DNA of 64,000 nt from DATFVJ01 sp963712955. GTDB taxonomy: Bacteria; Actinomycetota; Actinomycetes; Streptosporangiales; Streptosporangiaceae. Location of the stretch: assembly GCA_963712955.1 (NCBI GenBank), contig CAVQKF010000008.1, positions 178,459 to 242,458 on the forward strand, in the 5' to 3' direction. The position numbers and the translations under genes are program-made. How positions within the stretch are numbered: the first letter of the stretch is position 1; the number at the start of each line of letters is the position of its first letter. Below the pieces are notes generated by a model, which was given only the letters and a program-made list of their open reading frames with translations, searched no databases and was not told the DNA's origin. Below, one piece after another: positions 44,232 to 51,675 of the stretch.

Positions 44232-44506
44232 GGCGTAATCCGCTTGACAGCCCCGTCGCTCGGCGACAGGGACCGCAGCTGGCCGATCAGATCCGCCACA
44301 GCCAGCAGGCCCTCGATGGTGAACGGGCAGCGGCCGTCCGCGACGACCACGAACGGATCGGCGGGCGCGACATCGGTCCACCCTGCTGGCAGCGAGAACA
44401 GCTCGCCGTTCGCGTCGTGGAGATGGACCCGGTCCTCACCCCAGTTCTGGCGGTGCGCGACGAACTCGAAGTCCTGGCCGAACAGCGGGTGGAACCGGTG
44501 GGTCAC
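44228..44506 (-). CDS. DUF5372 protein
   Basis: A 92-residue protein, start taken as GTG 44506 before THRFHPLFGQDFEFVAHRQN. WGEDRVHLHDANGELFSLPA and WTDVAPADPFVVVADGRCPF are the conserved core of the DUF5372 family. An upstream ribosome-binding site is weak, and a longer form is possible. Its TGA overlaps the GTG of the HTH gene. DUF5372 genes are usually found in mobile-element contexts; function unknown. Confidence 0.75.
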   Translation of the reverse strand: MTHRFHPLFGQDFEFVAHRQNWGEDRVHLHDANGELFSLPAGWTDVAPADPFVVVADGRCPFTIEGLLAVADLIGQLRSLSPSDGAVKRITP

Positions 44507-44550
44507 ACGGACACGCCGATACCGATCATCTGGATGGGGTGTAGTCGACG

Positions 44551-44814
44551 ACGTGGTCGAACGCATTCGCGGAGCGCTGGGTGGGAACAGCACGCCGGGA
44601 GTGCACCGACAGGCTCCTGCTCACCGGGCGTCGACACCTGGCCGTCGCGCTGGGGGAGTACGTCGAGCACTAGAACGGGCATCGGCCGCACCAATCCCTC
44701 CAGCAGCAGCCGCCACGTCCACCGCCACCGGCGACGTTGCCGCAGAACGGCTCGACGGTGCGTCGCAGGCAAGTCCTAGGCGGGCTGATCAACGAGTACG
44801 ACCGCGCCGCATAG
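44551..44814 (+). pseudogene. IS481-type transposase, C-terminal fragment with nonsense codon
   Basis: Reads TWSNAFAERWVGTARRECTD, RLLLTGRRHLAVALGEYVEH, then TAG where Tyr is expected (EH.N), and continues NGHRPHQSLQQQPP to the terminal VLGGLINEYDRAA. It is the last 88 codons of an integrase-core transposase with a point nonsense mutation. Confidence 0.75.
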
Positions 44815-45249
44815 TCCGTGAACGCCCAGCTCAGGGCAGAAATCCGGGTTGTGAAGCGGCACAGGCTCCAACTGGACGCCGCAGCAGAACGTTCCTGGAG
44901 TCGGGACGAGCCCAGACTTGTGACGCTTCGGCCCGTGGCGGCAGCGCTCTCCCTCAGCACGTGCCCGGCGAAGCGCTGTGACACGATCCCCGGGCGCGCG
45001 CTGCCGTCAGCGCCAGCTGCCCACGCCGGAACAAACGTGACCGCGATTTCCTCGAAACCCCAGCAGCAAAAGATTGGACCTCCCGGGCCGATGCGGTGCG
45101 CGCCCGGTCGGGCCAAACTTGCGCCGATGAAGATCGCCACCGCCAAACAGCGCGTGATCCTCGACGCCACACTCGACCACTCCGTCATCCGCGCACGCTG
45201 ACAGCGCCCAGCCCGCGGCACACGCTCGCGTGCCCGATAGCGTAACGGG
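44815..45249. other. no convincing gene
   Basis: About 435 bases. One plus-strand frame (44818-45201) is open but has no motif or good ribosome-binding site. It should contain the promoter of the PPOX gene. Confidence 0.4.
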
Positions 45250-45672
45250 ATGGCATCAACCGACAAGATCGAGGCGTTCCTCGCTGAGCCGCGCAACATC
45301 GTCGTCGCCGGGATCCGCCGGGACGGGCGTCCGCATCTGAGCCCCAACTGGTTCTACTGGGACGGCGAGCGCTTCTACGTATCGACAACGCGAGGCCGCG
45401 TGAAGTACGCGATCTTCCGCCACGACGCGCGAGCGCAGCTGCTGATTGACGATTCCACCAGCTTCCGCGCCGTGCTGGTCCCGGCCACCGTCGAGATCCG
45501 CGAGGACATCGCCGCTGAGCTGCCCCGCTTCCGTGCCATCCGGGAAAAGCATGGCGTAGCCGTACCGGGCGACGATGAGCATCTTCGGGCACTGACGGAG
45601 GAGGGGCGGGTTCTGCTGACCATGACACCCGACAGGCCGCCCTCAAGCTGGACGTGCTGGGGCTTGGACTGA
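45250..45672 (+). CDS. pyridoxamine 5'-phosphate oxidase-fold (F420-type PPOX) protein
   Basis: A 140-residue protein from ATG 45250. It contains KIEAFLAEPRNIVVAGIRRD, GRPHLSPNWFYWDGERFYVS, RGRVKYAIFRHDARAQLLID and VLVPATVEIREDIAAELPRF. This is the split-barrel fold of PPOX-class enzymes; in actinobacteria most such small proteins use F420 or flavin to reduce organic substrates. The gene is complete. The adjacent F420-reductase fragment (45655-45945) supports an F420 link, though that gene is broken. Confidence 0.85.
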   Translation: MASTDKIEAFLAEPRNIVVAGIRRDGRPHLSPNWFYWDGERFYVSTTRGRVKYAIFRHDARAQLLIDDSTSFRAVLVPATVEIREDIAAELPRFRAIREKHGVAVPGDDEHLRALTEEGRVLLTMTPDRPPSSWTCWGLD

Positions 45673-45945
45673 ATGCCCGGGACGAGCTGGGCGATCTCCT
45701 CGGCCGCCGAGCTGCCGGGCGGGGTGACGAGGCCCTCGAAGGTGGCGAAGCCGACCGGGTTGGTGATGTCGACGATGACCTTGCCAGGCAGTTGTCCGGC
45801 GTACACGGCGATCGTGCCGACCACCGCACCGTAGGGAATCGCTAGGGCGACGATCTCACCCCCGAGGCGACCGCCGCTCTCGCCACGGGTGGCGCTCCCG
45901 CTTCCCTCTCTGGCAAGTTCCTCGGCCAGTTGATCCGCCAGCCCA
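45655..45945 (-). pseudogene. NADPH-dependent F420 reductase, internal fragment
   Basis: The minus strand encodes ADQLAEELAREGSGSATRGE, GGEIVALAIPYGAVVGTIAV, YAGQLPGKVIVDITNPVGF and ATFEGLVTPPGSSAAEEIAQ. This is the central part of the Rossmann domain of F420:NADP oxidoreductases. Both ends are missing. Confidence 0.65.
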
Positions 45946-46136
45946 CGACCGACGTCATCGACCTCAACCGGGCGGACGCGACCAACGTCGGGAGATTGCT
46001 CGCGGCCAGCGGAACGTCCGACATCGTCGACGCCCACGTCGTAATCTGTGCGCGCCGCAGCAAACAGCACGTCATCACATCCGATCCTGCCGATCTCCGT
46101 GCCCTCGACCCGGCCATTCAAGTGATCGCGCTCTGA
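45930..46136 (+). pseudogene. PIN-domain toxin, C-terminal fragment
   Basis: Encodes LIRQPTTDVIDLNRADATNV, GRLLAASGTSDIVDAHVVIC and HVITSDPADLRALDPAIQV. SDIVDAHVV and TSDPADL are the third and fourth acidic motifs of PIN RNases. The N-terminal half is absent. It could be the lost partner of the orphan antitoxin at 43290-43553. Confidence 0.65.
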
Positions 46137-46256
46137 GACCCGTGCGGGTGGCTCACGCGTGAGGCGGGGCGCGCGCGGTGATGCGGGGCGCAGAGCGTTG
46201 GGAATGGGGCGCGACGCGGGGTGCGGAACGGACGGATGCGGGGGGACCAAGTCGGC

Positions 46257-46970
46257 TCAGCCAAGGATCGCGCCGAGCACGCGATCTGAGTCGGTGAGGT
46301 CGGGAAGTACCACATGCGCGCCCGCCTCGGCGAGTTCTGCCGCTGACGCCGCGCCTGTGGCGACCGCGACGCCGCGGGCGCCCGTCGCGAGAGCGGCGGC
46401 CACGTCGAGGGGCGTGTCCCCGACGAGCACGGTCTCCTGGCCGGGAAAAGTCGTCCGGTGCACCCGGGCGGCGTTTTCCCGTGCCACGTAAACGAGTTCG
46501 CCGCGTTCCTCGTGCGCATCGCCGTATGCGCCGATGTCCAGGTCGAGGTATTCGGCGAGGCCGAGTGCGCCAAGCTTGGCCTCGGCCAGCGGGCGGAGGT
46601 TCCCTGTCAGCACCGACTGCACGATATAGGTCCCGCGGGCCCGCTGGCCGGGCGCCGATGCCAGGGCGCGGAGGATGCGCGCGGCACCGGGCAGCGGACG
46701 CCCGCGTTCCCTGACGCGGTCAGCGAACTCAGGGGCATGTGCGGCGAGAGCGGTCGCGAATGCGCACGCGTGCTGGGCCGGCTCCGGCACCCCGGCGCGG
46801 GTGAGCGTATCGAGGATGATTGCCCGGTCGGTCCGCCCCGCCATGGGCGCGACATTCTCAAGCGTGCGGCCGAACAACTGCCGGAACACCACCTGATACA
46901 GCTGAGGGCTCAGCCCTCCGGCGTTGATCAGCGTATGGTCGACATCCCATAGGACAAGGCGTTTGCGCAC
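46257..46970 (-). CDS. HAD-superfamily hydrolase
   Basis: A 237-residue protein from GTG 46970. Motif I LVLWDVDHTLINAGG has the DxD pair; IVQSVLTGNLRPLAEAKLGA holds motif II (Thr/Ser) and motif III Lys candidates; TVLVGDTPLDVAAALATGAR is motif IV. A helical cap (AMAGRTDR-like, LDTLTRAGVPEPAQHACAF) follows motif I. It is a phosphatase of the phosphoglycolate phosphatase-like subfamily; substrate unknown. It is divergent from the tandem membrane genes, and its gene is intact. Confidence 0.9.
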   Translation of the reverse strand: MRKRLVLWDVDHTLINAGGLSPQLYQVVFRQLFGRTLENVAPMAGRTDRAIILDTLTRAGVPEPAQHACAFATALAAHAPEFADRVRERGRPLPGAARILRALASAPGQRARGTYIVQSVLTGNLRPLAEAKLGALGLAEYLDLDIGAYGDAHEERGELVYVARENAARVHRTTFPGQETVLVGDTPLDVAAALATGARGVAVATGAASAAELAEAGAHVVLPDLTDSDRVLGAILG

Positions 46971-47256
46971 GTCGTGACGTTACCAGCCAGTATCGGCCCG
47001 TCAGGCTCTCCCGGTGCCGCCAGCCCGCCCGCGCCGCCTGACCGTCCACCGGCCTGTCGCGGCGCGCACCCGCTCGTGTAGTCTCATTGATGCGGGCAAA
47101 GGATGACATTCTGTGGGGTACGCGAATCAATGTCACCAAGCTAAAGGTATGACTAAATAACGACAAATATTCATCGTTCCTCGCGAGCTGCGTCGAGCGC
47201 CCGGGGGGTTTTGCCCGAATCCGCCCGTTTTTTGTTTTCCATTATTGAGAGTGATA
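46971..47256. other. divergent promoter region, AT-rich
   Basis: The part at about 47090-47250 is much more AT-rich than its surroundings (TAAATAACGACAAATATTCA, TTTTTTGTTTTCCATTATTG). A similar sequence recurs before the second paralogue at about 49380-49546, including ATCACCAAGCTAA versus GTCACCAAGCTAA and TTTCCATTNTTGAGAG. These conserved pieces probably contain the promoters. Confidence 0.55.
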
Positions 47257-49296
47257 GTGGCTTCAGCTGAACACCCGCATGCGCCGCCAAGAGTCGCATC
47301 ATGGCGGCCTCGTACGGTGGAATCACCCGTCGCGGCTGACCCGGAGCCGTCGTTTCGGCTGCGATGGCTCGCGGCCTTGCTTGGCGCGGCGTGGCTGGTG
47401 CCGTTCGTGCTGAATGAGCTGCGGCTGGATGTGATCCAGCCTGCCCTGCTTCTCCTCGCCGTCGCGTCGCTTCTGCGGTCGGGGACCAACCTGGTGGATC
47501 GCTTCATGCTGGCCGCTGCCCTGCTCGCGGGACTGGTCCTGTCGCTTGGCCTGGCCTTCTCCATCTGGCCATGGGGGCTGCAGCCGGTGCCTGTGGGGGG
47601 GACGCTGTTCTCGCTCGTCGCTGCGGCCGGATGGTTCGGGCGCCGAGCCCCGAGCCTGCCGCGCCGCTTGCTAGGGTCGGATGTGGTGGTTCTCGGCTCG
47701 GGGCTCTTCTCATTCTTAGCTGTCTATGCGCCGGTCGCGGGGCTGCCCCCAGTGCGGCGGTTCACGTTCTCGACGACCGCGGAAGACCGGTATGCCCATT
47801 TCGCCCTGTTCGACACGATCCACCGGCTCGGCGGGTACACGTTCTTCCATCAGAGTGCCGCGCGGGTCTCGGTGCAGCACCCCTCGGAGATCGTATACCC
47901 GTCCGGGTCGCATTTCCTGTATGCGTGGTTCGACACGTTCCTAAGGTCGGCTACCGATCCCGGGGCGCCGCTCGCGGAGTTCAACCGTTATTTCATCTAC
48001 GTTCTTGCGGCATACGCCTTCTTGGTCATGGCCCTGGTGTGGGCGGCCCGCTGGGTAGCCGGCCCGCTCGCGACGGGCTGGCAGCGCATCTTCATCTGCT
48101 CGCTCGTGGCCGCGCTGGCGATCGCTGGCCCGCTCTTTGAGCTTGTCTATGACGGATACGATTCGGAGATCGCCGGTCTCGCGTTTCTCGTGCTTGCCGT
48201 GGCCGTGACGGTCCGGCCGCCGCGTGTGGTTAGGGAGCAGGTGCTGATCGTCTGCTCCTCGCTGATCGCGGTCGCGTATGCCTACAACCTCTACGCGCCA
48301 ATGGCTGTCCTGGGGATAGGTGCTGCCTGCATCATCTACCGTCGCCGGCTGCGCAGGCGCTGGCGGTTCACCGTCGTCACCGTTGCCGCCGGCTGCGCCA
48401 TCGCGTTCTACCCATCGGCTCTCAGCGTGGCGTCCGGATTCAACGCACGAGCACAGGCGCTGGCCGGTGGGTCGGCGCTGTCAATCCCCATGTCGCTTGT
48501 GGGCGTGCTCGCGCTCGTCATCGTCGCCACGATGGCGAGCCCCAGCGCGCGGCGGCTACCTGCGTGCCGGGCCATGGTTGCCGAGGTCTTCGTCGTCACG
48601 GTCGTGGTCGCGGGTTTCGGCCTCTACCAGGTGGCCAGCCGTGGTCATACCAGCTATTACTATGACAAGCTGCTGGCGGCGAGCTACGCGGTCGGCCTGG
48701 TTGGCCTCGGCGCTGCCGGCACCTTGCTCCGCTGGCTGCCGGCTCCCTCCCGGCGGGGTGGCCTCCTGAGCCGGCTGCTGGAGGTTCCTGTGGCCGTCGT
48801 CGCCGCCGCGGCCGCATTGAGCCTGGCGGCGGTGGTCCACTCGGGCCTGTCAGCCACCGGGCATTCGACGTTCCGGGCGAAAACTCCGCTCGCCGCATGG
48901 ACCGCCAATAAGCTGATTGCGCCCACCGGCCCATCCATGACTGCTCTTGCCAACGCGCACCTGTTTGGCGACCGCATCCCCTCCTTGGTGTTCTACAGCA
49001 ACTGGGGCCTCGGAAACTGGCGCGACAGCTTCCTCGCGGCGGCGTTCAACCGTGATCTCGGCGAGATGAAGAATCCGATCAACGCGATCCTGGAAGCGAA
49101 GGTGGGTGGCCCGCCGACCAGTGCCCGTGCGACCAAGGTCGGACTCGGCCTCGTGCTCAAGGCGCTTCGCGAGAGCCCGTTCCCGCTGCGTCTCATCGTG
49201 TGGAATCCGGCGTTCGCGCACAAGTTAGAAACCATGCTCGCCGCCCATCCTCACGTGAGGGCGACCGTGCTTGTGCTCCCGACGCTGCCGGGTTAG
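47257..49296 (+). CDS. polytopic membrane protein, paralogue 1 (GT-C-like?)
   Basis: About 679 residues from GTG 47257 (GAGAG five bases upstream; TTG 47245 would add four residues). After a basic N-terminus come some 14 or more hydrophobic helices, for example WLAALLGAAWLVPFVLNEL, IQPALLLLAVASLLRSG and FIYVLAAYAFLVMALVW. An extracytoplasmic loop carries AEDRYAHFALFDTIHRLGGY and VYPSGSHFLYAWFDTFLRS. That loop (Asp-Arg, His, then YPSGSHFL) resembles catalytic loops of GT-C lipid-linked-sugar transferases, but I cannot prove it. The C-terminal 120 residues are soluble. It is a tandem duplicate of the next gene, including flanks. Confidence 0.75.
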   Translation: MASAEHPHAPPRVASWRPRTVESPVAADPEPSFRLRWLAALLGAAWLVPFVLNELRLDVIQPALLLLAVASLLRSGTNLVDRFMLAAALLAGLVLSLGLAFSIWPWGLQPVPVGGTLFSLVAAAGWFGRRAPSLPRRLLGSDVVVLGSGLFSFLAVYAPVAGLPPVRRFTFSTTAEDRYAHFALFDTIHRLGGYTFFHQSAARVSVQHPSEIVYPSGSHFLYAWFDTFLRSATDPGAPLAEFNRYFIYVLAAYAFLVMALVWAARWVAGPLATGWQRIFICSLVAALAIAGPLFELVYDGYDSEIAGLAFLVLAVAVTVRPPRVVREQVLIVCSSLIAVAYAYNLYAPMAVLGIGAACIIYRRRLRRRWRFTVVTVAAGCAIAFYPSALSVASGFNARAQALAGGSALSIPMSLVGVLALVIVATMASPSARRLPACRAMVAEVFVVTVVVAGFGLYQVASRGHTSYYYDKLLAASYAVGLVGLGAAGTLLRWLPAPSRRGGLLSRLLEVPVAVVAAAAALSLAAVVHSGLSATGHSTFRAKTPLAAWTANKLIAPTGPSMTALANAHLFGDRIPSLVFYSNWGLGNWRDSFLAAAFNRDLGEMKNPINAILEAKVGGPPTSARATKVGLGLVLKALRESPFPLRLIVWNPAFAHKLETMLAAHPHVRATVLVLPTLPG

Positions 49297-49546
49297 TGCA
49301 AGCGTGACCGTAACACGCAGGCTCGCCGCCACCGGCATGGGTGCACATGGGTGCCGGGTGCGAACCCACTCGTGTAACCTTAATCCCAGAGGGGAGGACA
49401 TTCTGCCTGGTACATGCTTAAATATCACCAAGCTAAGGCATCACCAATAATCACAAATTGTTTCTCATGCCCCCACGCCGCACCAAGCGCCGGGGGTAGC
49501 ATTACCCGAATGCGCGGGGTTCTGCTTTCCATTCTTGAGAGCGATA

Positions 49547-51583
49547 GTGGATTCAACTGAGCACGCGCATGCGCCGCCAAGAATCGCAGCCTGGCGGCCT
49601 CGTACGGTGCAGTCAGCTCTTCCGGCCGGTCCGGAGCCATCGCGGTTGCGCTGGCTGGGATGGCTCGCCGTCATTCTTGGCGCGGCGTGGCTGGTGCCGC
49701 TCGCGCTGAATCAGCTACGCATGGACGTTGTCCAGCCGGTCCTCCTCCTCTTCGCGGTCGCCTCGATTCTTCGCTCGGGAACCAACGTGGTTGACCGATT
49801 CATGCTGGCCGCGAGCCTGCTCGCGGGAGCCGCCCTCGCCCTAGGCGTGCTCTTCTCGATCTGGCCGTGGGGGCTCCAGCCAGTGCCCGTAGGTGGCACG
49901 TGCTTCTCGTTGGTCGCGGCCGTCGGCTGGTTCACCCGCCGGGTACCCAGCCTGCCGCGGCGCTGGCTGTGGTCCGATGCGGTGGTGCTCGGTTCCGGGA
50001 TCTTCGCCTTGTGGGCCGCCTACGCTCCGATCGCCGGCCTTTCCCTGGCGAAACGCCTCACGTTCTCCACCATAACTTCGGACCGGTTCAATCATTTCGC
50101 CCTGTTCGATACCATCCATCGGCTCGGCGGGTACGCCTTCCTTCATCAGAGCCAGGCGCGGTTTTCCGTTCAGACGCCCACCCAGGTCGTCTACCCATCC
50201 GGGTCGCATTTCCTGTTCGCGCTGTCCGACACGTTCCTCAGGTCGGCCATTGATCCCGGGGCGCCGCTGCCGGAGTTCAACCGTTATTTCATCTACGTTC
50301 TTGCGGCGTATGCCTTCATGGTCATGGCCCTCGTGTGGGCGGCCCGCTGGATAGCGGGCCCGCGGGTGGCCGGCTGGCGGCGCTTCGTCATCTGCTCGGG
50401 GGTGGCCGCGCTGGCGCTCGGCGGGCCTTTGGTGGAGATGATCGAGCCCGGGCTCGATTCGGAGATCGTCGGCCTCGCGTTCCTCGCGCTCGCCGTGGCC
50501 GTGACGGTCCGGCCGCCGCACGTGGTCCGTGAGCAGGTGCTGATCGCCTGCGCGATGCTGGTCGCGGTCGCCTACGCCTACAACCTCTATGAGCCTATTG
50601 TCGTCCTGGGTATGGGGGCCGCCGGCATCGTGTACCGCCACCGGCTGCGCAGGCACTGGCGGTTCACCGTCGTCGCCGTCGTCGCCGGCTGCGCCATCGC
50701 ACTCTACCCGTCCGCGCTCAGCCTGGCCTCCGGATTCAACGCCCAGGCGTTGACGCTGGCCAGCCTCGGCCGGGTGGTGCCACTCCCCGTGCCACTGGCA
50801 GCAGGGCTGGCCCTGGTCATCCTCGCCACGATGGCCAGCAGAGTCTCGCGGCGGCTGCCAGTGTGGCAGGCGATGACGGCACAGCTGCTTGTATCCGTGA
50901 CCCTGATCGGGGCCTTCGCCGTTTACCAGTTGAGCGAGCTTCACCGCACCAGCTACTACTTCAACAAGTTGATGGTGGCGGGCTACGTCGTGTGTCTGGT
51001 GGGCCTCGGTGCCCTCGGCAGCTTCCTGCGCCCACTGCATGCCCGCGCCAGGCCGGATGGCCGGGCGAGCCCGCTGCGGGAAGCTCGCCTGGCTGTCGTC
51101 GCCGGAGCACTCGCGATGTGCCTTACGAGCCTGTTCCAATCGGGCCTGTCCAGCGGGCACTCGCCGTTCTGGATGGGATCCCCGCTCAGCAACTGGAGCG
51201 CGGGCAAGGTGACGGCGCCAGACGGCCCGTCCCTGATTGCGCTCGCCGACGCGCGCCTGCTCGGCGACGGCACGCCCACCTTGGTGCTCATCGGCAACAA
51301 GCGGGACGACTTTTATGACAGCGACTTCGCCGCGGTGCTCAACCGCGATCGCGGCGCGATGACCGGGCCGATCAACGCGATCATCCGAACACTCTCCTAT
51401 AGCCCGCGGGCCAATGTCGGCAGGCAAGAGTTGCGGGCGGCGCGGCAGGCTCTTGGCGATAGCCCGCTCCCGTTGCGCTTCGTCGTGCGGGATCCCGCGC
51501 TGGCGGCGAGGCTCCGGGCGATGCTCGCCGCCCATCCCGACGTCGGGGCGACCGTGCTGGTACTCCGCACACTGCGGAGTTAG
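49547..51583 (+). CDS. polytopic membrane protein, paralogue 2 (GT-C-like?)
   Basis: About 678 residues from GTG 49547, clearly homologous to paralogue 1 over its whole length: WLAVILGAAWLVPLALNQL, SDRFNHFALFDTIHRLGGYA, YPSGSHFLFALSDTFLRSA, EFNRYFIYVLAAYAF, AYAYNLYEPIVVLGMGAAG. The C-terminal soluble part ends LRAMLAAHPDVGATVLVLRT. Both copies are intact and similarly diverged, so both are likely used. It is followed 92 bases later by dnaG. Possible role: cell-envelope polysaccharide transfer, an inference from topology only. Confidence 0.75.
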   Translation: MDSTEHAHAPPRIAAWRPRTVQSALPAGPEPSRLRWLGWLAVILGAAWLVPLALNQLRMDVVQPVLLLFAVASILRSGTNVVDRFMLAASLLAGAALALGVLFSIWPWGLQPVPVGGTCFSLVAAVGWFTRRVPSLPRRWLWSDAVVLGSGIFALWAAYAPIAGLSLAKRLTFSTITSDRFNHFALFDTIHRLGGYAFLHQSQARFSVQTPTQVVYPSGSHFLFALSDTFLRSAIDPGAPLPEFNRYFIYVLAAYAFMVMALVWAARWIAGPRVAGWRRFVICSGVAALALGGPLVEMIEPGLDSEIVGLAFLALAVAVTVRPPHVVREQVLIACAMLVAVAYAYNLYEPIVVLGMGAAGIVYRHRLRRHWRFTVVAVVAGCAIALYPSALSLASGFNAQALTLASLGRVVPLPVPLAAGLALVILATMASRVSRRLPVWQAMTAQLLVSVTLIGAFAVYQLSELHRTSYYFNKLMVAGYVVCLVGLGALGSFLRPLHARARPDGRASPLREARLAVVAGALAMCLTSLFQSGLSSGHSPFWMGSPLSNWSAGKVTAPDGPSLIALADARLLGDGTPTLVLIGNKRDDFYDSDFAAVLNRDRGAMTGPINAIIRTLSYSPRANVGRQELRAARQALGDSPLPLRFVVRDPALAARLRAMLAAHPDVGATVLVLRTLRS

Positions 51584-51675
51584 TGCAACAGTGACCGTAA
51601 CGCGCGGGCTCGCCGTCACCGGCTGGCAATAGACTCGCCGCGTCAGCACTGGGACTGAGCCGGGCGGAGGTGCGT

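Noticed and set aside
44818..45201. 127-residue plus-strand frame before the PPOX gene
   Set aside because: No ribosome-binding site, no motif and mixed composition.
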